Part shown: positions 37,013 to 45,952 of the stretch, piece after piece | Layout of the letters: each line of letters starts with the position of its first letter | Numbering within the stretch: the first letter of the stretch is position 1 | Source of the DNA: Sphaerotilus natans | GTDB lineage: Bacteria > Pseudomonadota > Gammaproteobacteria > Burkholderiales > Burkholderiaceae_C | DNA: 46,056 bases | Direction: 5' to 3' | Assembly (NCBI RefSeq): GCF_900156335.1 | Contig: NZ_FTMZ01000031.1 | Location: 1 to 46,056 of the forward strand | Notes under the pieces: generated by a model | Database searches by the model: none | The model's input: only the letters and a program-made list of their open reading frames with translations | What the model was told of the DNA's origin: nothing | Position numbers and translations under genes: made by a program

Positions 37013-38698
37013 TCAATCCACCGTGAAGACCATCAGCGCCGAGCCGCCCGGCAGATCGCGGATCTGCGGGAAGGCGCCGGTCAGGAAGCCGGGGGCGTGC
37101 GAGCCCAGGCCGGTCGGAATGGCGATGTACTGCTTGCCGTTGACTGCGTAGCTGATCGGGCCGCCGCGGGCGCCGGAGCCCGCGTTGAAGCGCCACAGTT
37201 CCTTGCCGTTGTCGGCGTCGAAGGCGTAGAGCACGCCGCGCATGTCGCCGGTGATGACCAGGCCGCCACCCGTGGCCAGCACCGAGCTGAGCGGCGGCAT
37301 CTCGAAGCGCACCTTCCAGGCCTGCTTGCCGGTGAGCGGATCGAAGGCGCCCAGCCAGCCATCGGCCTTCTTGCCGGGTGGGTCCACCAGACGGATGTCG
37401 GACAAGCCGAGCGTCAGGGCGCTGATGCCCGCCACCGGCTCCTGCTTGGCGCTGGTGACGTGGTTGCAGACCTCCATGCCGTGCGAATACCACAGCCGGG
37501 TGCCGGGGTTGTAGGCGCCGTGGTTCCAGCTCCGTGCGCCCAGCAGGTTCGGGCAGTGCAGCTTGGTCTTGCCCGTCTCGGGATAGTTGGGCTCGATCGG
37601 CAGGCCGGTCTTGACGTCCACCCCCTTGGCCCAGTTCATGTTCTCGGTGTACTGCCAAGCGTTCACCATCGCGCCGTCGTCCTTGTCCATGACGTAGACG
37701 AAGCCGTTCTTGTTCAGGTGGACGAGCGCGGTCTTGCCGCTGCCGCGCGGCACCAGCAGCGCTTCATAGGCCGCGTCGAAGTCCCAGGTGTCGTTGGGCA
37801 CTTCCTGGCGGTGCCACTTGATGCGGCCGGTCTTCGGGTCCAGGGCCAGCAGCGTGGCGGTGTAGAGGTTGTCGCCCAGGCGGTCTTCGCGGTTGAAGTC
37901 GGGCGCGGCGTTGCTGGTGCCGATGTAGATGGTGTCGGTCGAGGGGTCGTAGGTGCCCGGCAGCCAGGCCGAGCCGCCGCCGCGCTGGCGGCTGTCGCCG
38001 GGCCAGCTCTTCGGGTCGTCGCGCGGGATCTCGAAGGTCCAGGTCCGCTCCCCGGTGTCGGCGTTGACGGCGTAGATCTTGCCGATGATGGGCTGGTCAC
38101 CGCCGGTCGTTCCACCGAACAGGACGTTGCCGGCGAGCTGCGGCGGCGAGGAGAACAGCGCGCCGCCCTCGGCGCGCATGTTGGTGAGCTGGGTGCTCCA
38201 CAACTCCTTGCCGGTCTTCTGGTCAAGCGCGATGAAACGGCCGTCGAGCGATCCGATGTAGACCTTGCCGCGCCCGACGGTCACGCCGCGGCTGGCCGAT
38301 GCGTAGAAGACTTCCTTGACGACCGGGTCGAGCTTGGGCGTATAGCGCCACAGCACCTCACCGGTGGCGGCGTTCAGGGCGAAGACGTTGTTGTCGGCGG
38401 CAATGGTGTACATCACGCCATCGACCACGATGGGCGTGGCCTGCAGACCCTGGGTGATGGCGCCGGGCTGGTGCACCCAGGCCATGCGCATGCGCTGGAC
38501 GTTGCGCTTGTTGATCTGGTCGAGCGGGCTGAAGCGCCAGGCGTTGTGGCTGCGGTGGTACTGGGGCCAGTTGGTCGGGTCGTCGTAGCCGGGGCCGGTG
38601 GCGGCCGAGGCCGGCAGGCTGGTGGTCAGGCTGGCGGCGAGGGTGAGGGCGCCGATCGCGCCGAAGTGGCGTGATCGGACCATGGTGCTTGCGGACAT
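37013..38698 (-). CDS. PQQ-dependent alcohol dehydrogenase, lanthanide-type Asp present
   Basis: A 561-residue periplasmic quinoprotein: signal peptide ending SLPASAA, then an eight-bladed propeller with repeated W-docking motifs (LDQKTGKELW, VNADTGERTW, LDPKTGRIKW). The catalytic Asp is in NDTWDFDA (D306) and a second Asp follows at +2 (D308), the residue that marks lanthanide-dependent XoxF/PedH-like enzymes. The position of the metal-binding Glu appears as Asp201 (TTGGDQP); Asn of GTSNAAP is kept. There is no vicinal Cys pair and no fused cytochrome domain. AGGAG lies before the start. Substrate is probably an alcohol formed by the pathway. Confidence 0.92.
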   Translation of the reverse strand: MSASTMVRSRHFGAIGALTLAASLTTSLPASAATGPGYDDPTNWPQYHRSHNAWRFSPLDQINKRNVQRMRMAWVHQPGAITQGLQATPIVVDGVMYTIAADNNVFALNAATGEVLWRYTPKLDPVVKEVFYASASRGVTVGRGKVYIGSLDGRFIALDQKTGKELWSTQLTNMRAEGGALFSSPPQLAGNVLFGGTTGGDQPIIGKIYAVNADTGERTWTFEIPRDDPKSWPGDSRQRGGGSAWLPGTYDPSTDTIYIGTSNAAPDFNREDRLGDNLYTATLLALDPKTGRIKWHRQEVPNDTWDFDAAYEALLVPRGSGKTALVHLNKNGFVYVMDKDDGAMVNAWQYTENMNWAKGVDVKTGLPIEPNYPETGKTKLHCPNLLGARSWNHGAYNPGTRLWYSHGMEVCNHVTSAKQEPVAGISALTLGLSDIRLVDPPGKKADGWLGAFDPLTGKQAWKVRFEMPPLSSVLATGGGLVITGDMRGVLYAFDADNGKELWRFNAGSGARGGPISYAVNGKQYIAIPTGLGSHAPGFLTGAFPQIRDLPGGSALMVFTVD

Positions 38699-38789
38699 GT
38701 CCGTTGTCTCCTGCATGGTGTCCGCTGCGGGCGTGATTACCCGCTGCGGCACGGTGTTCTTGGTCAGGTCGTCGTCCGGGCCGGCGACC

Positions 38790-39887
38790 TCAGCGGGCCA
38801 GTGCCTCGCGAATCCTGGGCATCACCTCGCGGGCCAGCAGCGTCATGCTTTCCCATTCACGGGCGCGGTTGACGCCGGCTCCATCCATCGAGGCCATCAG
38901 CAAGCCGCCGAACGGTCCGGTGCGCTCGCGGAAGGCCAACAGCTTCTCCGTGACGGTCTCGGGCGATCCGTAGATCACCATGCTGTCGATGAGCTGCTCG
39001 ATCGTGACGTCGGCGTCCGGCTGCTTTGGGTCATCCTTCATCACGGCGGTGTAGTTCACCGCCAGCAGAACCTTCCACAGGTATTCGAAGTAGTAGTAGT
39101 TGCTGCCTTCGGGGTCCATCACCCGGTCGCGCGCTTCTGCGTCGCTGCGGGCAATCACGATGTTGCGGGCCACGCGCCAGTTGTCGCCATCGGGCTGGCG
39201 CCGGGCCAGTTCACAGCCTTCCTGGTACTTCTTCCAGTGGCTGGCGATCACATACTCCGGACAGAAGTTGGCGCTCATCGGCCCCCATCCGCGCATGCCG
39301 GCCGTCTTGACGCTGTCCGAGAACGGCGACATCGCCGTCATCATGATGGGCGGGTGCGGCAGTTGGTAGGGCTTGGGGATGTAGCCCACGCCGAGTTCCG
39401 GCATCACGGTCTGCGACAACTTTATCTTCCAGTGTTTGCCCTCGATGTTGTAGGGCGGGTCCTGGCGCCACAGCCGGATGATCGTGTCGATCGACTCCAT
39501 CATCCGTTCGGTGCGGTAGGCGTTGTCGAGAACATCGAACAACTCCATGTCACTGGCCAGACCGCCCGGGCCGATGCCAAACATCAGGCGGCCTTGACTC
39601 ATGTGATCGAACTGGGCCACTTCAGCCGCCACCACCGCCGGATGATGGTTGGGCAGCGCGATGACGCCGGTGCCGAAGCGGATCTGGCGAGTGCGCTGGA
39701 TCAGCGAGGCCATGAACATCAGCGGCGAGGCGATGGGCTCGGTCGTGCACGACATGTGCTCGCCGAACCAGACCTCGTCGAAGCCGAGTTCATCCGCATG
39801 GATCACCTTGTCCGCGTCTTCCGCATAAGTCTCTGCGGCAGGACGGCTGGGCGGATGCAGGGGCATGCCAAACAGACCAAGTTTCAT
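38790..39887 (-). CDS. LLM-class (luciferase-like) flavin-dependent monooxygenase
   Basis: A 365-residue bacterial luciferase-like TIM barrel: MKLGLFGMPLHPP at the start, FDEVWFGEH, LPNHHPAVVAAEVAQFDHMSQGRLMFGIGPG. It resembles limonene monooxygenase-like members and is shorter than LadA alkane monooxygenases. It needs reduced FMN, which the flavin reductase encoded just upstream can supply. Strong AGGAG before the start. Its substrate cannot be read from the sequence; the downstream alcohol dehydrogenase and CoA enzymes suggest hydroxylation of a hydrophobic compound. Confidence 0.88.
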   Translation of the reverse strand: MKLGLFGMPLHPPSRPAAETYAEDADKVIHADELGFDEVWFGEHMSCTTEPIASPLMFMASLIQRTRQIRFGTGVIALPNHHPAVVAAEVAQFDHMSQGRLMFGIGPGGLASDMELFDVLDNAYRTERMMESIDTIIRLWRQDPPYNIEGKHWKIKLSQTVMPELGVGYIPKPYQLPHPPIMMTAMSPFSDSVKTAGMRGWGPMSANFCPEYVIASHWKKYQEGCELARRQPDGDNWRVARNIVIARSDAEARDRVMDPEGSNYYYFEYLWKVLLAVNYTAVMKDDPKQPDADVTIEQLIDSMVIYGSPETVTEKLLAFRERTGPFGGLLMASMDGAGVNRAREWESMTLLAREVMPRIREALAR

Positions 39888-39972
39888 GATCAGTGTCTCC
39901 TCGAGGGGTGAGCGCGCCTGTGCCGGCGCAGGTGGATGAATCGGGAATCGGAGCCGGTGATGTGAGACGTGC

Positions 39973-40521
39973 TCAGCTGCTGTGCAGGTCCAGCCGGGCA
40001 CGGTGTCCAGCCAGCCAGACCAGGGGCGGATGCAGCTCGACCGGCGCCGGATCGACGCGCACGTCGGTGACTCGTCCGATGAAGAGCGTGTGCGATCCGT
40101 AGTCCACCGCCTGATCGACGATGCACGCGATCACCGCACTCGCACCTTCCAGCCAGGGCAGGGGCGAGGCACGCTCTGACCAGGCGTCGCGCCACGGCCC
40201 CGAACGGAAACGCTGGGCGCGCAGCGTGCTCTGGGAAAAGGGCTCGAGCAGTGCATGCTGGTCATCGGCCAGCAGATTGATGCAGTAGCGCCCGCTGTGC
40301 TGCAGCACGGCATGCAGTCCGGCACTGCGATTGACCGCAACCAGCATGGAAGGAGGATCTATCGACACCGGCATCACGGCCGATGCCGCCATGCCATGAG
40401 GCTGACCCTCCTCGTCGCGGCTGGTGACGATGGACACGGACCCTGCCAGGCGGCGCATCGCCGTCTTCAGGTCGGCGCCGAGGTCGAGGCGTGACGCCTC
40501 CTCTGCAAGGGGTGTGCACAT
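39973..40521 (-). CDS. Flavin reductase of a two-component monooxygenase
   Basis: A 182-residue HpaC-like flavin reductase: LKTAMRRLAGSVSIVTS, MAASAVMPVSIDPPSMLVAVNRSA, GRYCINLLADDQ and the C-terminal GSHTLFIGRVTDVR. It reduces FMN or FAD with NAD(P)H for the adjacent LLM monooxygenase, with which it forms the first two genes of the operon. AAGGAG precedes the start, and a sigma54-type promoter lies about 75 bases further upstream. Confidence 0.92.
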   Translation of the reverse strand: MCTPLAEEASRLDLGADLKTAMRRLAGSVSIVTSRDEEGQPHGMAASAVMPVSIDPPSMLVAVNRSAGLHAVLQHSGRYCINLLADDQHALLEPFSQSTLRAQRFRSGPWRDAWSERASPLPWLEGASAVIACIVDQAVDYGSHTLFIGRVTDVRVDPAPVELHPPLVWLAGHRARLDLHSS

Positions 40522-40595
40522 GTTTCTGTCTCCTTGTCGCAGCACAGGTCTGATGTGCTGGAACTTGTTGATCTGCTGGTTCCTGCCTTCATCAC

Positions 40596-40610
40596 GCCAA
40601 GACCATGCCA
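40596..40610 (-). promoter_or_regulatory. Sigma54 -24/-12 promoter of the flavin reductase operon
   Basis: On the minus strand TGGCATG-GTCT-TGGC has GG and GC at the sigma54 spacing and differs from the consensus TGGCACG-N4-TTGC at two positions. The start point would be near 40584, about 60 bases before the flavin reductase start. Confidence 0.7.
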
Positions 40611-40673
40611 ACGACAAGAAACCTTGTGAATCAACAACTTGTGCTGGATTCGGTCTGTCTCATGCCCGTGTCT

Positions 40674-40715
40674 TGCGACACAGGGGTGTCGCATTCGTGC
40701 CGGCCCGTGCGACAC
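40674..40715. promoter_or_regulatory. Upstream activator sites (GTGTCGCA set 1)
   Basis: An inverted repeat TGCGACAC-AGGG-GTGTCGCA (40674-40693) and a further half-site TGCGACAC (40708-40715), all between the flavin reductase operon and the sigma54 activator gene. The same set recurs at 42811-42854. Proposed binding sites of the activator encoded at 40827. Confidence 0.75.
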
Positions 40716-40826
40716 CTCGGTCCAGCGGCGAGTGCCTGTCATGCCGGGTTGTCACCATAGGCAGGTCTTCGGCGCTGCTCTTACCCTGCGCTTCGTTGTG
40801 CTGTCATGGAAAAAGGAGTGTCAGCA

Positions 40827-42806
40827 GTGGTGAAGGACAGTCACGCGCATGCTGTCATGGCGGCGCTGGAAGGACGCCGATCGGTCGCCGTTCCTCCGCT
40901 GGACGCCGGACTGCGTGCTTCCTGGATGCGCAGCGTCGTTGATCACGGACTGGATCCGGATCGGATTCCCGATCCGGACGTGCTCACGCACGCAGAGCTG
41001 CAGGAGCGCCGTGAACGGATCGACGAAATGGGGGAGGTGTCGTCCGCCGAAATCGATCGCCTCTATCTGAACTTGAGCGATCACGCCCAGGTGGTGATGC
41101 TGTCGGATGCCCAGGGCACCGTGATGAACTTTCGCAGCAGCTCCACGGTGATCGACACCTGCACGTCTCTCAGGGTACTGCCCGGATCCATCTGGAGCGA
41201 GGAGAAGCAGGGCACGACGGGAGTCGGGCTCTGCCTGCGTGAGCGAAAGCCGTTGTCGATCGTGATGGGGGAGCATTTCGCCTCTCGGCTGGCAGGCTTG
41301 AGCTGCACCGTGGCCCCCATCTTTGGCGCTCAGGGACATCTCCTCGGGGTCCTGAACGTGACCGCGATGCGCAGCACCGACCACGCCTTGCAGGGCATCA
41401 TTCGCCAGATGGTGGCCAGCTCGGCACGCCGCATCGAGAATGTCCTGTTCGATCGGCGCCACGCGCGAGTTCGGATCCTGAGGCTGTCGCGCCATGACGA
41501 TTTCTGCGACACCGCCACGGAAGCGCGCCTCGCCATCGATGAGCGTGGCTGCATCATCGACGGAACCCCACTTGCGTCCCAGCTGCTGGGCTGTGCCGGG
41601 CATGATGATGTTTCCCGCAGCCTGCTGGGCAGGCGCCTGACCTCGGTCATCGATGTGGGCGACATCGACCGGCTCTTGCATGAGGTGGCGCCGCTGCGCG
41701 ACCGGCAGGGCGGTCGGTTTCATGCGCGCCTGATGGAGCCTGTCCGTCGCTGGTCTGCCAAGCGGATGGCCAGCGAGCCGCTGCCGTCCCGGACACCGCG
41801 CGCGCCGGTGTCCGCACAGGATCGTGCAGACGATGGCCAGTCCCCGTCGCTGCAGGACCTGGTCGGCCTCGACGAGACGGTCCGCGAGCGTCTTCGCATC
41901 GCGCAGCGGCTGCACGCACGCTCTCTGCCTCTGCTGCTTCAGGGCGAGAGTGGCAGCGGCAAGACCCAGCTGGCTCGCACCCTGCACCAGGCCGGTCCGC
42001 ATCGGTCTGGACATTTCGTGACCGTCAATTGCGCTGCATTGCCGCCTGATCTGATCGAAAGCGAACTTTTCGGACATCGGGCGGGCGCCTTCACGGGCGC
42101 CTCCCGGCAGGGTTCGCCAGGACGCCTGCTGGGCGCCCACGGCGGTACCCTGTTCCTCGATGAAATCGGAGACATGCCACTGAGCCTGCAAGGGCGACTG
42201 CTGCAGGTCCTGTCGGAAGGCGAGTTCGTTCCTGTCGGCGCGACCGAGCCGGTCAAGGTTCGCTTTGCCCTGATTTCCGCGACACTGCATGATCTGAAGT
42301 CGCTGGTACAGGCCGGACAGTTTCGCGAGGATCTCTACTACCGGCTGAGCGGTGCCACGCTCACCCTGCCAGCGCTGCGTGCTCGCACGGATCTGGAGGC
42401 ACTCATCGACAGCACGTTCACCCAGGCCGCAGCCGATGCTGGCGTCGAGTGCAGGCCCTTGTCGATGGCCGCGCTGGACGTTCTGACCCGACATCACTGG
42501 CCCGGCAACATGCGCGAACTTCAGCATGTCGCCAAGTTCATGGTGGCCCTCAATGAGGCATCAGTGATCGGCACGGAGTCCTTGCCTGCATCCCTTCTCG
42601 AGTTCACGCCGGATCGCCAATCGTCGCCCATGAAGGCGAAACCTGCCGCTGCACGGCAGGTTTCCGATGGAACGTCTCTTCTGGCGTTGATGGAGCAGAC
42701 CGGCTGGAATGTGTCGGCTGCCGCGCTGCGCCTGGGCGTGTCGCGGGCGACGCTGCATCGGCGTCTCAACCAGTTCAGCATGCATCGGCCGGATCGATCG
42801 CATTGA
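40827..42806 (+). CDS. Sigma54-dependent activator (AcoR-like EBP)
   Basis: A 659-residue enhancer-binding protein: N-terminal RASWMRS segment, GAF-type sensor (about residues 70-205), a PAS-like linker, the AAA+ domain with Walker A GESGSGKT (about 372-379) and the sigma54-contacting GAFTGA loop (about 420), LFLDEIGDMP, and a C-terminal Fis-type HTH (NVSAAALRLGVSRATLHRRL). The GTG at 40827 was preferred because AGGAG lies eight bases before it; an ATG at 40806 has no ribosome site. It sits between the two operons it probably activates. Confidence 0.92.
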   Translation: MVKDSHAHAVMAALEGRRSVAVPPLDAGLRASWMRSVVDHGLDPDRIPDPDVLTHAELQERRERIDEMGEVSSAEIDRLYLNLSDHAQVVMLSDAQGTVMNFRSSSTVIDTCTSLRVLPGSIWSEEKQGTTGVGLCLRERKPLSIVMGEHFASRLAGLSCTVAPIFGAQGHLLGVLNVTAMRSTDHALQGIIRQMVASSARRIENVLFDRRHARVRILRLSRHDDFCDTATEARLAIDERGCIIDGTPLASQLLGCAGHDDVSRSLLGRRLTSVIDVGDIDRLLHEVAPLRDRQGGRFHARLMEPVRRWSAKRMASEPLPSRTPRAPVSAQDRADDGQSPSLQDLVGLDETVRERLRIAQRLHARSLPLLLQGESGSGKTQLARTLHQAGPHRSGHFVTVNCAALPPDLIESELFGHRAGAFTGASRQGSPGRLLGAHGGTLFLDEIGDMPLSLQGRLLQVLSEGEFVPVGATEPVKVRFALISATLHDLKSLVQAGQFREDLYYRLSGATLTLPALRARTDLEALIDSTFTQAAADAGVECRPLSMAALDVLTRHHWPGNMRELQHVAKFMVALNEASVIGTESLPASLLEFTPDRQSSPMKAKPAAARQVSDGTSLLALMEQTGWNVSAAALRLGVSRATLHRRLNQFSMHRPDRSH

Positions 42807-42810
42807 GCCT

Positions 42811-42854
42811 GTGTCGCAATGGACAGTGCTGCTGCGACACCCCAGGTGTCGCAG
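42811..42854. promoter_or_regulatory. Upstream activator sites (GTGTCGCA set 2)
   Basis: A half-site GTGTCGCA (42811-42818) and an inverted repeat CTGCGACAC-CCCAG-GTGTCGCAG (42832-42854) lie between the activator gene and ribB. The distance from half-site to repeat centre is 28 bases, as in set 1. Confidence 0.75.
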
Positions 42855-42925
42855 AAATGTCTGGCATGGCGAACGGATTGATTTCAAGTACTTGATTCAT
42901 ATTGATTTTATTTTTCACGTCCCGT

Positions 42926-42941
42926 TGGCATGACACTCGCT
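42926..42941 (+). promoter_or_regulatory. Sigma54 -24/-12 promoter of the ribB-aldDH-etf operon
   Basis: TGGCATG-ACAC-TCGCT keeps GG and GC at the sigma54 spacing and shares GTTGGCATG with the opposite promoter at 40596. The start point would be near 42953, about 40 bases before ribB. An AT-rich stretch upstream (42890-42916) could bind a DNA-bending protein. Confidence 0.7.
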
Positions 42942-42993
42942 AGATCCTGACGACAGCAGCCACAGCAGGACTGCTCAACTCAGGAGACAGACA

Positions 42994-43692
42994 ATGACCT
43001 TGCACCGTATCGAAGATGCACTGGCTGCACTTTCACGCGGCGAGATGGTGGTGGTGGTCGACGATGAAGGCCGCGAGAACGAAGGGGATCTGATCCTCGC
43101 CGCGGAATATGCGACCCCGCAGTCCATCGCCTTCATGGTCCGCTACACCAGCGGGATGCTGTGCGTCGGTCTGCCGGGTGCTCGGCTCGATCACCTGGGA
43201 TTGCCGTTGATGGTCGAGCACAACACCGACTTGATGCGCACGGCCTATACCATCACGGTCGATTACCGGCATGGCACCACGACCGGCATTTCGGCGGCAG
43301 ATCGCGCGGCGACCATCCGCGCACTGGTGGATCCGTCGGCGCAGCCCTCCGACTTCAGCCGACCGGGCCATGTCTTTCCGCTGAGATCCGTGCCGGGCGG
43401 CGTGCTGCACCGTCCCGGTCATACCGAGGCGTCGGTCGATCTGACCCGGCTGGCCGGGTTGCGACCTGGAGGGGTGCTGGCTGAGATTGTCAATGACGAT
43501 GGCACGATGGCTCGCCGGCCTGAGCTCGAGCTTTTTGCCAGCCTGCACGGCCTGGTGATGATCTCGATCGCGGACCTCGTGACCTATCGAAGTCAGCGCG
43601 TGAACCATGACTGGAAGAGGGCAGTCGCGCAGTCCGGGCGAACCGGCCTGTTCAGCGACTGTCTGGCCTCCGCCGACCTGTCGGCATCCTGA
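42994..43692 (+). CDS. ribB: 3,4-dihydroxy-2-butanone 4-phosphate synthase (RibB-like)
   Basis: A 232-residue single-domain RibB: the metal/active-site motif VVDDEGRENEGDLI, TPQSIAFMVRYTSGMLCVGL, HGTTTGISAADRA, and the RPGHVFPLRSVPGGVLHRPGHTEASVDL stretch with catalytic residues. It makes the four-carbon precursor of riboflavin. CAGGAGACAG precedes the start. A ribB as first gene of a catabolic operon next to a flavin-dependent monooxygenase system suggests a dedicated boost of flavin synthesis. Confidence 0.92.
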   Translation: MTLHRIEDALAALSRGEMVVVVDDEGRENEGDLILAAEYATPQSIAFMVRYTSGMLCVGLPGARLDHLGLPLMVEHNTDLMRTAYTITVDYRHGTTTGISAADRAATIRALVDPSAQPSDFSRPGHVFPLRSVPGGVLHRPGHTEASVDLTRLAGLRPGGVLAEIVNDDGTMARRPELELFASLHGLVMISIADLVTYRSQRVNHDWKRAVAQSGRTGLFSDCLASADLSAS

Positions 43693-43725
43693 CTGACCGC
43701 CATGCCCTCTTCAGGAGAGCCCGAC

Positions 43726-45165
43726 ATGCGTGATCACGACATTCGACATTTCATTCTGGGCCAGTGGCGCGAGGGTGCACTGGGCCGGACCCGCCCCGTT
43801 CTGGATCCTGCAACAGGTCAGGGCATCGGGCAGGTGGCCTGTGCCGAGAAATCCGATCTGGACGAAGCGGTTGCCGCTGCGCAGATCGGCTTCGAGCATT
43901 GGCGCCACATGACGCCGATTGCGCGCGCGGGCATCATGCACCGGGCTGCGGCCTTGCTGCGCGAGCGTGCTGAATTCATCAGCACGCTGATGACCCGGGA
44001 GCAAGGCAAGCCACTGACCGAGGCCAAGGCCGAGACGGCTGCCGCAGCTGACATCATCGACTGGTTCGCCGACGAGGGACTTCGAATCTACGGCCGGCTG
44101 GTGCCCTCTCGACACAACCTGGCGATCCGTCAGATGGTCATCAAGGATCCTGTCGGGCCGGTGGTGGCTTTCACGCCCTGGAACTTTCCGATCAACCAGG
44201 TGGTTCGCAAGGTGAGTGCCGCCTTGGCGGCTGGATGCTCTGTTCTGGTCAAAGGGCCCGAGGAAACGCCAGCCAGTCCGGCGGCGCTGATCCGGGCTTT
44301 CGCGGATGCAGGCCTTCCTGCCGGGGTGCTGGGACTGGTCTATGGCGATCCTGCCGAGATTTCCGGGTATCTGATTCCTCATCCTGTCATTCGCAAGATC
44401 ACGTTCACAGGATCGACGGCGGTGGGCAAGCATCTGGCGGCGCTCGCGGGGCAGCACATGAAGCGCACGACCATGGAGTTGGGTGGCCATGCCCCTGTGA
44501 TCGTCTGCGATGACGCCGATCTTGATCTGGCCGTGCGGACCTCGGTGCAGAACAAGTTCCGCAATGCGGGGCAGGTCTGCATCTCCCCGACACGCTTCCT
44601 GGTGCATCGGCGTGTGGTCGATGATTTCGCGGCCGAGATGGCCCGGCAGGCAAGCCAGTTGCGTGTGGGCGCAGGAATGGCCCCTGACACCCAGATGGGA
44701 CCGCTTGCCAACGTGCGTCGGCAACAGGCCATGGCCGAACTCACCCGCGATGCCGTGACGCGAGGTGCGCGCCTGCTCACCGGCGGAGATCGCCTCGGTG
44801 AACAGGGCAATTTCTGGTTGCCTACGGTCCTGGCTGACGTGCCTGGAGACGCCCGCGCGTTCAACGAGGAGCCTTTCGGTCCCCTCGCTTTGATCCAGTC
44901 GTTTGATGACTTGCAGGACGCGATCACTGAAGCCAATCGATTGCCTTATGGCCTGGCAGGCTACGCATTTACCCGCAGCCTGAGAAACGCCGATCTGCTG
45001 ACCCGGCATGTCGAGGTGGGCATGCTGTGGATCAACATGGGCGCACAGGCCTCGGCGGAAATGCCCTTTGGTGGCATCAAGGAATCCGGGTACGGCACGG
45101 AAGGCGGTCCGGAAGCCATGGATGCCTATCTGAACACCCGCGCGGTCAGCATCCTGAACGCCTGA
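43726..45165 (+). CDS. NAD(P)-dependent aldehyde dehydrogenase (succinate-semialdehyde dehydrogenase-like)
   Basis: A 479-residue ALDH of the GabD-like group: [25 protein letters not shown], general-base Glu in MELGGHAP, catalytic Cys in [12 protein letters not shown], and [15 protein letters not shown] near the end. It probably oxidises the aldehyde made by the PQQ alcohol dehydrogenase, although a semialdehyde substrate is also possible. The start at 43726 has CAGGAG upstream; an earlier in-frame ATG at 43702 lacks one. Confidence 0.92.
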   Translation: MRDHDIRHFILGQWREGALGRTRPVLDPATGQGIGQVACAEKSDLDEAVAAAQIGFEHWRHMTPIARAGIMHRAAALLRERAEFISTLMTREQGKPLTEAKAETAAAADIIDWFADEGLRIYGRLVPSRHNLAIRQMVIKDPVGPVVAFTPWNFPINQVVRKVSAALAAGCSVLVKGPEETPASPAALIRAFADAGLPAGVLGLVYGDPAEISGYLIPHPVIRKITFTGSTAVGKHLAALAGQHMKRTTMELGGHAPVIVCDDADLDLAVRTSVQNKFRNAGQVCISPTRFLVHRRVVDDFAAEMARQASQLRVGAGMAPDTQMGPLANVRRQQAMAELTRDAVTRGARLLTGGDRLGEQGNFWLPTVLADVPGDARAFNEEPFGPLALIQSFDDLQDAITEANRLPYGLAGYAFTRSLRNADLLTRHVEVGMLWINMGAQASAEMPFGGIKESGYGTEGGPEAMDAYLNTRAVSILNA

Positions 45166-45201
45166 TCCGGCGTTTCCCCTCACTCGATCTCGAGACAGCT
45201 C

Positions 45202-45951
45202 ATGAAAGCATTGGTTCCTGTGAAGCGGGTCGTTGACTACAACGTCAAGGTCCGCGTGAAGAGTGATGGCACCGGCGTGGACATCGCCAACGTGAAGATG
45301 AGCATGAACCCGTTCGACGAGATTGCCGTCGAGGAAGCGGTGCGGCTGAAGGAGAAGGGCATCGTCACGGAGATCGTGGCGGTGTCGTGCGGCGTGAGCC
45401 AGTGCCAGGAGACGCTGCGCACGGCGATGGCGATCGGTGCCGACCGCGGCATCCTGGTCGAGACGGACGCCGAGCTGCAGCCGCTGGCGGTGGCCAAGCT
45501 GCTGAAGGCGCTGGTCGACAAGGAGCAGCCGGGCCTGGTGATTCTGGGCAAGCAGGCGATCGACGACGACTGCAACCAGACCGGGCAGATGCTGGCGGCG
45601 CTGGCGGACCTGCCGCAGGCGACGTTTGCGTCGAAGGTCGAGGTGGCGGATAGCCGCGCCGTGGTGACGCGCGAGGTGGACGGCGGTCTGGAGACGGTGT
45701 CGGTGGCGCTGCCGGCGATCCTGACGACCGACCTGCGCCTGAACGAGCCGCGGTACGTGACGCTGCCGAACATCATGAAGGCGAAGAAGAAGCCGCTGGA
45801 GACGGTCAAGCCGGAGGCGCTGGGCGTGGACGTGGCGCCGCGCATCAAGACGCTGCAGGTGGCCGAGCCGGCCAAGCGCAGCGCGGGCATCAAGGTGGCG
45901 GATGTGGCGACGCTGGTCGCCAAGCTGAAGAACGAAGCGAAGGTGATCTGA
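45202..45951 (+). CDS. etfB: Electron transfer flavoprotein subunit beta
   Basis: A 249-residue EtfB with [72 protein letters not shown] and the adenine-loop signature [27 protein letters not shown]. It accepts electrons from acyl-CoA dehydrogenases together with EtfA. Its codon use is more strongly GC-biased than the preceding aldehyde dehydrogenase gene. The likely client is the acyl-CoA dehydrogenase of the facing operon. Confidence 0.95.
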   Translation: MKALVPVKRVVDYNVKVRVKSDGTGVDIANVKMSMNPFDEIAVEEAVRLKEKGIVTEIVAVSCGVSQCQETLRTAMAIGADRGILVETDAELQPLAVAKLLKALVDKEQPGLVILGKQAIDDDCNQTGQMLAALADLPQATFASKVEVADSRAVVTREVDGGLETVSVALPAILTTDLRLNEPRYVTLPNIMKAKKKPLETVKPEALGVDVAPRIKTLQVAEPAKRSAGIKVADVATLVAKLKNEAKVI

Positions 45952-45952
45952 G

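Noticed and set aside
34274-38674. Open frame of about 1466 codons antisense to the CoA transferase, acyl-CoA dehydrogenase, cytochrome c and PQQ dehydrogenase
   Set aside because: It spans four recognisable genes on the opposite strand and its translation shows no domains; it is a GC-bias artefact.
38790-39887. Assigning the LLM protein as LadA long-chain alkane monooxygenase
   Set aside because: It is about 75 residues shorter than LadA as remembered and its start resembles limonene monooxygenase-like members; the substrate is left open.
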